Shown: positions 25,910 through 36,259 of the stretch, in pieces
Numbering within the stretch: position 1 is the stretch's first letter
How the letters are laid out: each line of letters begins with the position of its first letter
Source: Acetobacter aceti NBRC 14818
Lineage (GTDB): Bacteria > Pseudomonadota > Alphaproteobacteria > Acetobacterales > Acetobacteraceae
Direction: 5' to 3'
Length of the DNA: 64,000 bases
Assembly: GCF_000193495.2 (NCBI RefSeq)
Contig: NZ_AP023410.1
Coordinates: 3,309,501 to 3,373,500, forward strand
Notes under the pieces: generated by a model
What the model was told of the DNA's origin: nothing
Database searches by the model: none
Seen by the model: the letters and a program-made list of their open reading frames with translations, nothing else
Translations under genes and position numbers: made by a program

Positions 25910-27166
25910 ATGGAACGATTTTCTGCTCTTTCCCTGGCCAGAAAGGCTCTCGGTGGCCATCTGGGCTGGAAGCCGCAATGGCGCTCCGTCGAGCAGCCAA
26001 AGAAGGCTTATGATATTATCATTGTCGGTGGCGGCGGCCACGGCCTCGGTGCGGCGTATTACCTCGCCAAACAGCACGGGCTGCGCAACATCGCCGTGAT
26101 CGAGCGTGGCTGGCTGGCGGGTGGCAACACCGCCCGTAACACCACCATCATTCGCTCGAACTACCTGTTCGACGAAAGCTCCTCCTATTACGAGCATTCT
26201 CTGAAACTGTGGGAAAATCTCTCGCAGGAACTGAACTACAACGTCATGTTCAGTCAGCGCGGATGCCTGATGGTGGCGCACACCGTGCATGACGTGCAGG
26301 TGTTCAAACGTCACGTTCATGCCAATCGTCTGAACGGAATCGACAACGAGTGGCTGTCGGCGGAGGAGGCGAAGGAATTCTGTCCGCCGCTGAACATCTC
26401 GCCGAACATCCGTTATCCGGTTCTCGGCGCCTCGCTTCAGCGTCGCGCTGGCACGGCCCGCCACGACGCCGTGGCATGGGGTTTTGCCCGTGCCGCCAGC
26501 GACATGGGTGTGGACATCATCGAGAATTGCGAAGTGACCGGCATCAATCGTGGTCCGGATGGCGCTGTCACCGGCGTCGAGACCACGAAGGGCACGGTCA
26601 ACGCGAAAAAGGTCGCTGTTTCGGCAGCGGGTCACAGTTCGGTCGTTCTGGAAATGGCGGGCATCCGTCTGCCATTGCAGAGCAATCCGCTTCAGGCGCT
26701 TGTCTCCGAGCCGGTGAAGCCTGCTTTCCCGACCATCGTCATGTCCAACACCATTCACGCCTATATCAGCCAGTCTGACAAAGGCGAGATGGTGATCGGC
26801 GCGGGAACGGACTCCTATGTGTCCTATACCCAGCGCGGTGGACTGCATATTCCGGCCGAAACATTGGCGGCGATCTGCGAGCTGTTCCCGATGTTCCGCC
26901 GTTTGCGCATGATGCGTTCGTGGGGCGGTATCACGGACAACACGCCCGACCGTTCGCCGATCACGGCGAAGACCTCGGTGCCGGGGCTTTACGTCAACTG
27001 CGGCTGGGGAACGGGCGGCTTCAAGGCGACGCCGGGTGCGGCGAACCTGTTTGCCTGGACCATCGCGAAGAATGAGCCGCATCCGATCAATGCGCCCTTC
27101 ACCATCGAGCGCTTCCGTGACGGCGTGATGATTGACGAAGCGGCGGCAGCGGCGGTGGCGCACTGA
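25910..27166 (+). CDS. soxB: Sarcosine oxidase beta subunit
   Basis: A 418-residue FAD/FMN subunit of heterotetrameric sarcosine oxidase, which turns sarcosine into glycine with oxygen and gives 5,10-methylene-THF when folate is present. [19 protein letters not shown] (about 34-52) is the FAD Rossmann motif, and H185 in [10 protein letters not shown] corresponds to the histidine that carries covalent [16 protein letters not shown] near the end is the usual FAD-closing segment. It opens soxBDAG, about 350 bases after ridA, and carries the operon promoter upstream. Confidence 0.96.
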   Translation: MERFSALSLARKALGGHLGWKPQWRSVEQPKKAYDIIIVGGGGHGLGAAYYLAKQHGLRNIAVIERGWLAGGNTARNTTIIRSNYLFDESSSYYEHSLKLWENLSQELNYNVMFSQRGCLMVAHTVHDVQVFKRHVHANRLNGIDNEWLSAEEAKEFCPPLNISPNIRYPVLGASLQRRAGTARHDAVAWGFARAASDMGVDIIENCEVTGINRGPDGAVTGVETTKGTVNAKKVAVSAAGHSSVVLEMAGIRLPLQSNPLQALVSEPVKPAFPTIVMSNTIHAYISQSDKGEMVIGAGTDSYVSYTQRGGLHIPAETLAAICELFPMFRRLRMMRSWGGITDNTPDRSPITAKTSVPGLYVNCGWGTGGFKATPGAANLFAWTIAKNEPHPINAPFTIERFRDGVMIDEAAAAAVAH

Positions 27167-27253
27167 GATGGTGTGTCGCCTCATGCTTCAGAAATCATCG
27201 CCGATAACGGCACGAGTTTTCACATCCGGTCTGCTCCGAGGAGCGAGTGCATC

Positions 27254-27559
27254 ATGCTGCTGATCCGCTGCCCGTATTGCGGGGAACGAGCCGAAGTCGA
27301 ATTTTCCAACGGGGGCGAGGCTCATATCGACCGTCCTCGTGATCCCATGAGCCTGACTGATGAGGAATGGGCTCAGTATCTCTACATGCGCGACAACCCG
27401 AAGGGACTGATCGCCGAGCGGTGGCGTCATGCTCACGGCTGCAACCGCTTCTTCAACGCCATCCGCGATACGCGGACGGATCGTTTCGTTGTCACCTATG
27501 AAATCGGACAGCCGCGTCCGGAAGTCACTCCGGAACAGGCTGCGGAGGCTGCACGATGA
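27254..27559 (+). CDS. soxD: Sarcosine oxidase delta subunit
   Basis: 101 residues from the ATG at 27254, chosen because MLLIRCPYCGER is the normal family start and GAGGAG lies 12 bases upstream. C6, C9, H59 and C63 are all present at the exact positions of the structural zinc ligands known for this subunit. It stabilises the complex and overlaps soxA by four bases. A longer frame from 27173 adds 27 unlike residues. Confidence 0.95.
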   Translation: MLLIRCPYCGERAEVEFSNGGEAHIDRPRDPMSLTDEEWAQYLYMRDNPKGLIAERWRHAHGCNRFFNAIRDTRTDRFVVTYEIGQPRPEVTPEQAAEAAR

Positions 27560-30500
27560 GTAGCTTGTCCCGAGCTTCTGCCCGCGTTCCCGGTCGCGGT
27601 CGCGTCAACACGCGCCGCCCTGTGCGCTTCACATTTGACGGCCGCAGCTTTGAAGGCTTCGAGGGTGATACGCTCGCCTCGGCCCTGCTGGCGAACGGCG
27701 TTCACCTGATGGGGCGGTCCTTCAAATATCACCGTCCACGCGGCCCGATCTCCGCCGGTTCCGACGAGCCGAACGCCGTCGTGGCTGTCGGTTCCGGTCC
27801 TGCACTGCAAACGCCGAACCTCGTCGCCACGCAGGTCGAGGTCTATGACGGTCTGACCGCGCAGAGCCAGAACCGCTTCCCCTGTCTTCAGTTCGACATG
27901 GGGGCGGTGAACAATCTGGCCTCACCACTGATTCCGTCAGGCTTCTACTACAAGACCTTTATGTGGCCGCGGAATTTCTGGACCAAGGTCTATGAGCCGA
28001 TCATCCGTCGTTCGGCTGGTCTGGGTGTGGCTCCAACCGAGCCTGATCCGGATCATTACGCTTTCCAGTACACGTTCTGCGACGTGCTGGTAGCCGGTGG
28101 TGGCCCCGCTGGTCTGGCGGCGGCTCTGACGGCCGCGAAGGCTGGCGCGGAAGTGATGCTCGCCGACGAGACGGCGGAGTTCGGTGGCAGCCTGCTCTTT
28201 GATCGCGCATCCCGTATCGACGGTCTGCCTGCTTCCGAGTGGGTCGAGCGCACGGTCGCCGAACTGAAGAAGCTGCCCAACGTGCGGATGTTCACCCGCA
28301 CCACGGTGTTCAATTATGGTCCGCACAACATGGTCGCGCTCAACGAACGCCTGACCGATCATCTGAGCACGCCAAACCCGGCCACGCCGCGCGAGCGTCT
28401 ATGGCAGGTGCGCGCGAAACAGGTGGTTATCGCGTCCGGTGCGATCGAACGTCCGCTGGTGTTCGAAGGTAATGACCGTCCGGGCGTCATGCTCGCCAGC
28501 GCGGCGCAGACTTACCTCAATCGGTATGGCGTGGCCTGTGGTCGTAAGGCTGTCATCGCCACGGCGGACGACAGTGCCTATCGCGTGGCGCTCGATCTGC
28601 TTGAAGCGGGTGTGAAAATCGCTGCCATCGTCGATATCCGTCCGAAGCCTGACTCTGAACTGTTTCGCAAGGTAAAAGCTGCGGGTATCAAGGTTCTGGT
28701 CAACAGCACGGTCCAGCGCGCTCACGGTTCGCAGCGTATTCACAGCGTCGAACTGGCTCCGGTTCTGCCGGGTGGCGATGTGGGTGAGGGCAAGAACTAC
28801 AGTTGCGACCTGCTGCTCATGGCGGGTGGCTGGACGCCGAGCCTGCACCTGTTCTCCCAGTCCAAGGGCAAGGTGGTCTACAACGCCGATCTCGATACCT
28901 ATCTACCGGGCGAGTCTGCTCAGGCAGAGCGTTCAACCGGTTCCTGTCGCGGGATCTACGACCTTGGAGAAGTGCTGGCCGATGGTCTGAAAGCTGGTGC
29001 CGGTGCTGCGAAAGACGCAGGTTTTGACGGTGAGGTCGATCTTCCTCTGTGGGAAGTGACCAGCGACGCCATCGGTCGCGGTGGCTTCACCGGTGCGCTG
29101 CCCCGTCGCGGCAAGGGCCTGACGGCCATGGCGTTCGTCGATTACCAGAACGACGTGACGGCCAAGGACGTGAAACTTGCTGTGCGCGAGGGCTTCCGTT
29201 CGATCGAGCACATCAAGCGCTACACGACCACCGGCATGGCCACCGATCAGGGCAAGACCTCGAACCTGAATGCGCTCGGCATTGCGTCCAGCGCGCTGGG
29301 TCGTCCGAAGCAGCAGATCGGTCTCACCACGTTCCGTGCGCCTTACACGCCGGTGACGTTCGGCGCGTTCAGCGGTCATGAGCGGGGTAACCTGTTCGAT
29401 CCGGATCGCCGCACACCGATCGACCCCTGGGCGCGCAGCAAGGGCGCGGTCTTCGAAGATGTCAGCCTGTGGCGTCGCGCCCGCTACTTCCCGCAGCCGG
29501 GTGAAGACATGGACGCCGCCGTGGCCCGTGAGTGCCTCGCTGTCCGCAAGAGCGTTGGCATCTTCGACGCCACCACGCTGGGCAAGATCGAGGTCGTCGG
29601 ACCTGACGCCGCCGAGTTCATGAACCGGATGTATGTCAACGGCTGGACCAAGCTGGGTGTCGGCAAATGCCGTTACGGCCTGATGTGTCGCGAAAACGGC
29701 TTCGTTTATGATGACGGTGTTGTCGGTCGCATCGCGAAAGATCGTTTCCACGTCACCACCACGACAGGTGGCGCGGCAGGCGTTCTGACCATGATGGAGG
29801 ACTACCTCCAGACCGAATGGCAGGATCTCGATGTCTGGCTGACTTCCACCTCGGAAGAGTGGGCGGTCATCGCGGTGCAGGGTCCGAAGGCACGCGAGGT
29901 TCTGGCGCCTTTGGTGGACGGGCTGGACATTTCGCACGCCACCATGCCGCATATGAGCGTCGTGGAAGGCACTATCGGTGGAATCCCGATGCGCCTGTTC
30001 CGGGTCAGCTTCTCCGGCGAGCTTGGCTTCGAAGTGAACGTGCCGCCGAGCCGTGCACTCGAAGTGTGGGAGCGTATCTGGGAGGCGGGCAAGCCTTACG
30101 ACATGACGCCTTATGGCACGGAGACGATGCACGTCCTGCGTGCCGAGAAAGGCTACATCATCGTCGGGCAGGAAACCGATGGCACGGCGACGCCGGATGA
30201 TGCGGGCTGTGGCTGGGCGGTCAGCAAGTTGAAGAAGGACTTCGTGGGTAAACGCTCACTGGCTCTCCCAGCGATGCAGGACCCGGACCGCTACCAACTT
30301 GTCGGCCTCTACACGCAAGCGCCGCAGGAAGTGCTGGAAGAAGGGGCGCAGCTTGTCGCCAGCCCGAACGAGGTCATTCCGATGGACAAAATTGGCCATG
30401 TCACCTCGTCCTACCACAGTGCGACGCTGGGCCGGTCCATCGCTCTCGCCATGGTGTCCGGTGGGCGCGCCCGCATGGGACAGACCCTCTACGTGCCGAT

Positions 30501-30576
30501 GGAAGACAAGGTGATCCCGGTCACCGTCACCAGTCCGGTGTTCTATGACGCGGAAGGAGCCCGCCTCAATGTCTGA
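27556..30576 (+). CDS. soxA: Sarcosine oxidase alpha subunit
   Basis: A 1006-residue subunit. Residues about 20-110 form a ferredoxin-like domain; VLVAGGGPAGLAAALTAAKA (about 178-197) binds NAD; a disulfide-oxidoreductase-like region continues to about 560. The last 400 residues are a GcvT-like folate domain (about 600-1000) with LGKIEVVGPDAAEFMNRMY and F-S-G-E-L-G-F-E-V-N. It provides the folate site where the sarcosine methyl group is captured. Overlaps are four bases with soxD and eight with soxG. Length is typical. Confidence 0.96.
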   Translation: MSSLSRASARVPGRGRVNTRRPVRFTFDGRSFEGFEGDTLASALLANGVHLMGRSFKYHRPRGPISAGSDEPNAVVAVGSGPALQTPNLVATQVEVYDGLTAQSQNRFPCLQFDMGAVNNLASPLIPSGFYYKTFMWPRNFWTKVYEPIIRRSAGLGVAPTEPDPDHYAFQYTFCDVLVAGGGPAGLAAALTAAKAGAEVMLADETAEFGGSLLFDRASRIDGLPASEWVERTVAELKKLPNVRMFTRTTVFNYGPHNMVALNERLTDHLSTPNPATPRERLWQVRAKQVVIASGAIERPLVFEGNDRPGVMLASAAQTYLNRYGVACGRKAVIATADDSAYRVALDLLEAGVKIAAIVDIRPKPDSELFRKVKAAGIKVLVNSTVQRAHGSQRIHSVELAPVLPGGDVGEGKNYSCDLLLMAGGWTPSLHLFSQSKGKVVYNADLDTYLPGESAQAERSTGSCRGIYDLGEVLADGLKAGAGAAKDAGFDGEVDLPLWEVTSDAIGRGGFTGALPRRGKGLTAMAFVDYQNDVTAKDVKLAVREGFRSIEHIKRYTTTGMATDQGKTSNLNALGIASSALGRPKQQIGLTTFRAPYTPVTFGAFSGHERGNLFDPDRRTPIDPWARSKGAVFEDVSLWRRARYFPQPGEDMDAAVARECLAVRKSVGIFDATTLGKIEVVGPDAAEFMNRMYVNGWTKLGVGKCRYGLMCRENGFVYDDGVVGRIAKDRFHVTTTTGGAAGVLTMMEDYLQTEWQDLDVWLTSTSEEWAVIAVQGPKAREVLAPLVDGLDISHATMPHMSVVEGTIGGIPMRLFRVSFSGELGFEVNVPPSRALEVWERIWEAGKPYDMTPYGTETMHVLRAEKGYIIVGQETDGTATPDDAGCGWAVSKLKKDFVGKRSLALPAMQDPDRYQLVGLYTQAPQEVLEEGAQLVASPNEVIPMDKIGHVTSSYHSATLGRSIALAMVSGGRARMGQTLYVPMEDKVIPVTVTSPVFYDAEGARLNV

Positions 30577-31108
30577 CGTCTCTGTTTCCAACTCACTGGC
30601 TATCTCCCGCGCCGGGTTCACGGCCACGCCTCTCAAGGGAGGGCGTCGCTTCGCCCTTCAGGGTCGCAAGGACACGCTGGAAGGTGTGGCATGGGCCTTC
30701 GGTCTGTCCTGGGCTCCGGCCATGCTGGAAAGTGTGATCGTTGGTGACTGCACGCTGCTGCGTCTCGCGCCGCAGGAACTGTTCATCATCACAGGTGAGG
30801 CAGGGCTGCCTGAAGCCGTCACCACCTATCTCGGCACTGTGCCGAACAGTCTGGTGGAAGTTTCGGAGCGCCAGATCGGCTGGACACTGGAAGGTGAAAA
30901 GCTGCGTGACACGCTGGCGGCATTGAGTCCGCTGGACATGCGGGAGCGGTCCTTTCCGGTCGGGATGGTCACACGCACGCTGTTCGGCAAGGCTGACGGC
31001 ATGGTCTGGCGCACGGGAGAAAACACGTTCCATCTGGAAGTGTGGCGTTCTTTTGGGCCCTATATGTCGTCCATGATGGATGCGGCGGCGCTCGACGCGG
31101 CCTGGTGA
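30569..31108 (+). CDS. soxG: Sarcosine oxidase gamma subunit
   Basis: 179 residues from the ATG at 30569, which overlaps the soxA stop by eight bases and has GGAAGGAG upstream (about 30551-30558). It has the small GcvT/YgfZ-like fold of the gamma subunit, with RFALQGRKDTLEGV and MWRTGENTFHLEVWRSFGPY-like landmarks near 30-40 and 145-170. It completes the four-subunit enzyme. A perfect terminator stem follows 11 bases after the stop. Confidence 0.92.
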   Translation: MSDVSVSNSLAISRAGFTATPLKGGRRFALQGRKDTLEGVAWAFGLSWAPAMLESVIVGDCTLLRLAPQELFIITGEAGLPEAVTTYLGTVPNSLVEVSERQIGWTLEGEKLRDTLAALSPLDMRERSFPVGMVTRTLFGKADGMVWRTGENTFHLEVWRSFGPYMSSMMDAAALDAAW

Positions 31109-31119
31109 GGCGCTACCTT

Positions 31120-31154
31120 TAAGCGCTTTTCCGGTGCTTTCGGAAAAGCGCTTA
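31120..31154 (+). terminator. Terminator of soxBDAG
   Basis: TAAGCGCTTTTCCG and CGGAAAAGCGCTTA form a perfect 14-bp stem around GTGCTTT, just past soxG. It separates the sox operon from sdaA. Confidence 0.85.
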
Positions 31155-31324
31155 ATAATACGATATCTTTTGGTCTGAATGAGTGATCCGAAGCGCGTTT
31201 CGTCCCATGGGAAACGGGTTTCGGGTTCGCGTTTTATCGAAGCGGTTCTTTGCAAGGATGGTCCGCACGGCACTTTCGGCGTGAGTCCAGAGCGGCTGCG
31301 TAAAGGCATATCGGAAAGTTCGCC

Positions 31325-32695
31325 ATGATCAGTGTTTTTGAAATCTTCAAGATCGGCATTGGTCCTTCTTCCTCCCATACGGTCGGTCCGATGAAAGCCG
31401 CCGCGGAGTTTGTCACCGAACTGGCGGCGCTTGCGGATGACGCGGTCCATCCCCTGCATGTCCGGGTCACGCTCTATGGTTCGCTGGCATGGACGGGAGT
31501 GGGCCACGCCACGGATCGCGCCGTCATTCTCGGCCTGGGTGGACTGCATCCTGATAGGGTTGACCCGGATGAGGCCGAGGCCGTTCTTGCACGTGTGCGT
31601 GAGACGCATGAGCTAGGTCCGCGTGGCTGCATTTTCACGTTCGATGCCGACAAGGACATCATCTTTGATAAGGAGACGATTCCGCCCGTCCATCCGAACA
31701 CGCTTCAGTTTCTCGCCACGGATGGAAATGGAAAAGCTGTTCTGATCCGTCGTTACTGCTCGATCGGTGGCGGCTTTGTCGTGCCAGAAGACAGGAACGC
31801 GGAGGCCGTGCCGCAGAACGTCAATGTGCCATTCGATTTTCGCAGCGGCGCACAGCTTCTTGCCTGTGCGCGGCGTAGTGGCCTCAGTATTCCCGAGATC
31901 GTGCTGGCCAATGAGAGCGCCCTGCGTCCGGTGGAAGAGGTGCTGGCCTATGTGGATCGCATCATCGACGTGATGATGGCGTGCGTTGATCGGGGGATGA
32001 GAACGGAAGGCGTGTTGCCCGGTCGCCTCGGCGTGAAGCGGCGTGCACCCGCCATCCGCGACCGGCTGGAGGCGGATCGGTTTCGCAACGTCCGCACGGC
32101 TCACGAGATCATGGACTGGGTCAGTCTGTTCGCGATTGCTGTGAACGAGGAGAATGCAGCGGGGGGGCGCATCGTCACCGCGCCGACCAATGGCGCTGCG
32201 GGCGTTGTTCCTGCCGTGCTCCGGTATTATCGTGATTACAGCGCAGGCGCATCCCGCGCCGGTGAACGTGATTTTCTGCTGACAGCCGTTGCCATCGGTG
32301 GGCTGTTCAAGCGCAATGCGTCCATTTCTGGTGCGGAAGTAGGGTGTCAGGGAGAGGTCGGCGTCGCCTGTTCCATGGCGGCGGCTGGTCTGTCCGCGGC
32401 CTTGGGGGCAGGGGCAGCGCAGGTCGAGAACGCGGCGGAAATCGGGATGGAGCATCATCTCGGCATGACATGCGATCCGGTGGGTGGTCTGGTGCAGATC
32501 CCCTGCATCGAACGCAACGCGTTTGGGGCAATCAAGGCGATCAACGCGGCCTCTCTGGCCATGCGGGGCGATGGCTCCCATCACGTCTCTCTCGATGACG
32601 TGATCAAGACAATGTACGAGACCGGCAAGGATATGAGCAGTCGCTACAAGGAGACTTCTCTGGGTGGGCTGGCTGTCCGTTTCCCTGAGTGCTGA
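31325..32695 (+). CDS. sdaA: L-serine ammonia-lyase (iron-sulfur type)
   Basis: A 456-residue single-chain serine deaminase making pyruvate and ammonia. The N-terminal beta domain begins [19 protein letters not shown]; the catalytic alpha domain has [15 protein letters not shown]. Cluster cysteines are C341 (VGCQGEVG), C383 (MTCDPVGG) and C394 (QIPCIERN). The final residue is C456; in related crystal structures the C-terminal Cys reaches into the active site, and this feature is kept. It lies between soxBDAG and gbcA and ends the choline-to-pyruvate route. About 170 bases after the sox terminator hold its own promoter. Confidence 0.95.
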   Translation: MISVFEIFKIGIGPSSSHTVGPMKAAAEFVTELAALADDAVHPLHVRVTLYGSLAWTGVGHATDRAVILGLGGLHPDRVDPDEAEAVLARVRETHELGPRGCIFTFDADKDIIFDKETIPPVHPNTLQFLATDGNGKAVLIRRYCSIGGGFVVPEDRNAEAVPQNVNVPFDFRSGAQLLACARRSGLSIPEIVLANESALRPVEEVLAYVDRIIDVMMACVDRGMRTEGVLPGRLGVKRRAPAIRDRLEADRFRNVRTAHEIMDWVSLFAIAVNEENAAGGRIVTAPTNGAAGVVPAVLRYYRDYSAGASRAGERDFLLTAVAIGGLFKRNASISGAEVGCQGEVGVACSMAAAGLSAALGAGAAQVENAAEIGMEHHLGMTCDPVGGLVQIPCIERNAFGAIKAINAASLAMRGDGSHHVSLDDVIKTMYETGKDMSSRYKETSLGGLAVRFPEC

Positions 32696-32793
32696 TATAT
32701 TTCAATTATCCTTTTGATATAAAAGTATAAAGTTTGGCTCTAATTCGCAACGAAAAGCCCATTAATTTTTTGGATTGGACAGTCGGGCATCAA

Positions 32794-32820
32794 AGTCGTT
32801 ACGGTGTAAAAATATGTCGT
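32794..32820 (+). promoter_or_regulatory. Candidate operator upstream of gbcA: 21-bp phased direct repeat
   Basis: AGTCGT (32794-32799) and TGTCGT (32815-32820) are direct repeats exactly 21 bp apart, about 80-105 bases before the gbcA start. AGTCGCAT (32846) and ATGCGTCG (32859) lie further down as an imperfect inverted pair. Direct half-sites two helical turns apart suit AraC-family activators. Compare the direct repeat at 57560-57586. No binding data. Confidence 0.45.
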
Positions 32821-32898
32821 AATTAGGAAATTAAAACTTTCTGAAAGTCGCATACTGAATGCGTCGAACCAGAGTCGGGTCGGGAAGGAAACACCCTC

Positions 32899-34155
32899 AT
32901 GTCCGGTCAAACAGAAGAAATGCTCAAAACGCTCCTTGCCCGCCGCAAGCCGGGTTTCGCCCTTGAGGCACCGTTCTACACGGATGAGGGCATCTTCGAT
33001 GAGGACATGAAGCACATCTTCGGTCAGCACTGGATTTATGTCGGTGTCGAACCGGATGTTGCCGAACCCGGCGATGCGATGGTCGTCAATATCGGGAAAT
33101 CTTCCGTCATCATCACCCGTGACGATGATGATGCGATCCGGGCGTTCCATAATGTCTGCCGTCACCGTGGCGCCCGGATGATTCCCGAAGGCAAGACGAT
33201 GATCGGCAACATCGTCTGTCCCTATCATTCATGGACCTATGGAATTGATGGCGCGCTGAAATTCGCCGAGCATATGGGGGAAGATTTTGACCCCAAATGT
33301 CGTGGTCTCAAGAAAGTGGCGGTGCGTTCGGTTGCGGGACTGATCTTTATCTGTCTGGCCGAAAATCCGCCGGAAGATATCGAGGACATGGCCCGTGTCA
33401 TGGAACCGTATCTTGCGCCGCATGATCTGAAAAATACACGGGTGGCCTTTGAGTCCGATCTCATCGAGAAGGGAAACTGGAAGCTCACGCTGGAAAATAA
33501 CCGCGAGTGCTATCACTGCGGCCCGAACCATCCTGAGCTGACCATTCCGCTTTTTGCCTATGGCTTCGGCTATGCGCCCGGAACGCTGGATGAGGAAAGC
33601 CAGCGTGACGCGCAGCGTTATGCGGAACTGGCCACCACATGCCATGCGCGCTGGGAAGAAGAGGGGCTTCCCTCCCGTGAGGTTGAGCATCTTGATGACA
33701 GAATCACGGGTTTCCGGACCGAACGGCTGCCGATCGACCGCTCTGGTGAAAGCCAGACGATGGACACCAAAGCTGCCTGCCGCGTTCCGTTGGGAGATCT
33801 GAAAGACAAGGCGATTGGTGGTTTGTCCTTCTGGACACAGCCCAACTCATGGCATCATTTTATGGGCGATCACATTGTCACCTTCGCCGTGTTCCCACTG
33901 GATGCTGGCACGACGTTGGTCCGCACAAAGTGGCTCGTGCACAAGGATGCGGTCGAGGGTGTCGATTATGATCTGCAACGTCTGACAGAAGTCTGGCGGG
34001 CCACGAACCAGCAGGATGCGGATCTGGTCGAGATTTCCCAACAGGGCGCGACCGATCCCGCATTTGAGGCCGGACCATACTCTCCTTACACGGAAGGTCT
34101 GGTTGAGAAATTCGCTGCCTGGTACATCGGTCGCATGAAGGCGGCTCTGGCATGA
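32899..34155 (+). CDS. gbcA: Glycine betaine monooxygenase, Rieske oxygenase subunit
   Basis: A 418-residue Rieske-type oxygenase that removes one methyl group from glycine betaine as formaldehyde, giving dimethylglycine. The [2Fe-2S] ligands are C87/H89 (CRHRGARM) and C107/H110 (CPYHSWTYG). The mononuclear iron ligands include H206 and H211 in the ECYHCGPNHPEL stretch, with E203 as the likely electron bridge. The reductase partner gbcB overlaps by four bases. It opens a nine-gene run; AAGGAA lies upstream of the ATG (about 32885-32890). Identity with GbcA rather than stachydrine or carnitine oxygenase is supported by the dgc neighbours. Confidence 0.92.
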   Translation: MSGQTEEMLKTLLARRKPGFALEAPFYTDEGIFDEDMKHIFGQHWIYVGVEPDVAEPGDAMVVNIGKSSVIITRDDDDAIRAFHNVCRHRGARMIPEGKTMIGNIVCPYHSWTYGIDGALKFAEHMGEDFDPKCRGLKKVAVRSVAGLIFICLAENPPEDIEDMARVMEPYLAPHDLKNTRVAFESDLIEKGNWKLTLENNRECYHCGPNHPELTIPLFAYGFGYAPGTLDEESQRDAQRYAELATTCHARWEEEGLPSREVEHLDDRITGFRTERLPIDRSGESQTMDTKAACRVPLGDLKDKAIGGLSFWTQPNSWHHFMGDHIVTFAVFPLDAGTTLVRTKWLVHKDAVEGVDYDLQRLTEVWRATNQQDADLVEISQQGATDPAFEAGPYSPYTEGLVEKFAAWYIGRMKAALA

Positions 34156-35258
34156 CGGTGAACGGCGTGCTTGCAGAACTGAACGATCTGGCTTCCGCTC
34201 CTCTGTGGGACGCTGAGCGGGATGAGGTGCTTGTCTGCCGTCAGGTCATCGACGAAACACACGATGTGAAGACATTCGTGTTTTCCGCTCCACAGGCGCG
34301 CCGTTTTTGCTATCGGCCTGGCCAGTTCATGACATTTTCCCTTCCATGTGGACCATCGGGAGAGGAGATCAACCGAAGCTATACGCTATCTTCCGCACCC
34401 ACCCGCCCGGATCGTGTGTCGATTACTGTGAAGCGGGTGGCGAAAGGGCCGGTTTCGAACTGGCTGCACGACACTCTGCAACCGGGGATGGAAGTAAAGG
34501 TTACGGGACCGGCTGGAGAGTTTACGTGCTCGGATAGTTCATCGAAAAAGTTTCTCTTTCTGTCAGGGGGAAGCGGCATCACACCGATGATGTCCATGTC
34601 CCGTACGCTGATGGATCTTGGGGGGGAGGCGGATGTGGTGTTTCTCCACAGCGCCCGTAGTCCTGACGATCTGATTTTTGCGCGAGAACTGGCGCTGATG
34701 GAGCAGCGCTGGCCCGATTTCCGTGCTTCCACGATCTGTGAGAGCGATACGCCCTCCGGTCGCTGGCAGGGATTGCGCGGACGGCTTGTCGCCTCAATGT
34801 TGCCTCTGGTCGCTCCTGATTTTCTGGAGCGCGAGGTCTATGTCTGTGGCCCGGAGCCTTATATGGCCGCAGTCCGCACGCTGCTTGCCGACAGTGGTTT
34901 CGACATGACCCGTCATCATGAGGAAAGTTTCGATTTCGCTACACTCATGCAAGGGGAACTTGAAGAAGCCTTCGCCGCACCGGAGCCGGGTGAGACGACT
35001 TACAAGGTCAACTTCACAAAAAGCCGTCGTGAGATCGAATGTGGCACGGACACCAACATTCTTTCCGCCGCCCGTGCCGAGGGAATGCGCGTTCCGGCAT
35101 CCTGCGGAAAGGGACTGTGTGGAACCTGCAAGTGCAAGCTCGTATCAGGGACTGTGGAAATGAAGCACGAAGGAGGTATCCGCCAGCGTGAAGTCGATAT
35201 GGGCATGATCCTGATCTGCTGTTCAAAGCCCACCAGCGACGTGGTGATCGAACGCTGA
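34152..35258 (+). CDS. gbcB: Glycine betaine monooxygenase reductase subunit
   Basis: A 368-residue flavodoxin/ferredoxin reductase-type protein. An FAD domain (R-S-Y-T-L-S-S-A-P at about 74-82) and an NAD(P)H domain (FLSGGSGITPMMS near 135-147) are followed by a C-terminal plant-type [2Fe-2S] ferredoxin with SCGKGLCGTCKCKL and a last Cys near the end (LICCSKP). It passes electrons from NAD(P)H to GbcA. It is translationally coupled to gbcA (ATGA), and the next gene starts two bases after its stop. Confidence 0.93.
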   Translation: MTVNGVLAELNDLASAPLWDAERDEVLVCRQVIDETHDVKTFVFSAPQARRFCYRPGQFMTFSLPCGPSGEEINRSYTLSSAPTRPDRVSITVKRVAKGPVSNWLHDTLQPGMEVKVTGPAGEFTCSDSSSKKFLFLSGGSGITPMMSMSRTLMDLGGEADVVFLHSARSPDDLIFARELALMEQRWPDFRASTICESDTPSGRWQGLRGRLVASMLPLVAPDFLEREVYVCGPEPYMAAVRTLLADSGFDMTRHHEESFDFATLMQGELEEAFAAPEPGETTYKVNFTKSRREIECGTDTNILSAARAEGMRVPASCGKGLCGTCKCKLVSGTVEMKHEGGIRQREVDMGMILICCSKPTSDVVIER

Positions 35259-35260
35259 CG

Positions 35261-36259
35261 ATGTCTGCTTCGCCCGATCTCAGCAGCTTCCGGCGCTTTG
35301 GTTTCCTGACACTGTCAGGCTATTCGATGATCGCCGTGAGTAACGCCATCGAAGCGCTGCGGATGGCCAACAGGCTGGCGAGTGAGGAGGCCTATATCTG
35401 GTCGGTGTTGTCACTGGATGGGGGAGCCGCCTTATCCAGTAATGGTCTTTCACTTGCACCCACACATTCTGTCAGAACAGCGCCTCGCTTTGACGTTGTC
35501 TTTGTCTGCGGTGGCGTCGATGTGCGTGCAGCGACCGGGGCCGCATTGCTGACATGGCTGCGGCAGCAGGCTCGCCAGGGTGTCGTGCTCGGAGCGTTGT
35601 GCACTGGCACTTTCGCACTTGCGGAAGCGGGTCTCCTTCGGGGCTATCGCTGCGCCATACACTGGGAAAACCTGCCTTCAATCCGCGAGGAGTTTCCCGA
35701 AATTGACATCACGGACGACTTCTTCGTCATCGATCGCAATCGTCTGACCTGCACGGGAGGTCTCGCGCCGCTCGACATGATGCTGAAGATCATTGCCTCC
35801 CGTTACGGCACGTCGCGTGTCAATGAAATCTCCACGCAGTTTCTTCTGGAACGTGATCGTCCGGGAGACGAACGGCAGCCGGTGCCCGTTCCGCCGGGAA
35901 CGCCGGAAGCGATGGCACGCGCTCTGAGCCTGATCGAGCGGGAGAGCGACCGGCCGTTACGGATCGAGGAAATCGCTGGAGCCGCTCATCTTTCCGTAAG
36001 GCAATTGGAGCGGATCTTTCGCCGACATGCAGGCGTCACACCGGCAGCCTATCTCGTCGGAGTGCGTCTGGAACGCGCCCGCCGTCTGCTTCGTCAGACC
36101 ACGATGTCGGTCACCGATATCGGAACGGCCTGCGGCTTTGTTTCCAGCTCACATTTCAGTTCAGCCTATCGCAGCCGTTTCGGCTGTCCGCCCCGTGATG
36201 AACGGCGGCGGAAAGAAGGTTCTCCCAGACAGACTTCAACCATGGATGTGTCCGCATGA
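35261..36259 (+). CDS. gbdR: GlxA/GbdR-like transcription regulator (DJ-1 domain plus AraC HTH)
   Basis: A 332-residue regulator. The N-terminal DJ-1/PfpI-like domain (about 8-180) has the family segments LRMANRLASEEAYIWSV and GALCTGTFALAEAGLL with the nucleophile-elbow Cys. The C-terminal AraC domain (about 215-315) has two helix-turn-helices, including HLSVRQLERIFRRHAGVTPA. GbdR-type proteins sense glycine betaine/dimethylglycine and activate gbc, dgc and sox genes. It sits inside the run it may control, two bases after gbcB and overlapping dgcA by four. The symbol is assigned by context and similarity, so some doubt remains. Confidence 0.8.
   Translation: MSASPDLSSFRRFGFLTLSGYSMIAVSNAIEALRMANRLASEEAYIWSVLSLDGGAALSSNGLSLAPTHSVRTAPRFDVVFVCGGVDVRAATGAALLTWLRQQARQGVVLGALCTGTFALAEAGLLRGYRCAIHWENLPSIREEFPEIDITDDFFVIDRNRLTCTGGLAPLDMMLKIIASRYGTSRVNEISTQFLLERDRPGDERQPVPVPPGTPEAMARALSLIERESDRPLRIEEIAGAAHLSVRQLERIFRRHAGVTPAAYLVGVRLERARRLLRQTTMSVTDIGTACGFVSSSHFSSAYRSRFGCPPRDERRRKEGSPRQTSTMDVSA

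Noticed and set aside
25820-27184. 454-codon minus-strand frame opposite soxB
   Set aside because: It is rich in Arg/His, shows no family features and would sit on the sox promoter and soxB.
28933-30132. 399-codon minus-strand frame inside soxA
   Set aside because: It overlaps the folate domain of soxA completely and has Arg/His-rich composition typical of an antisense shadow.
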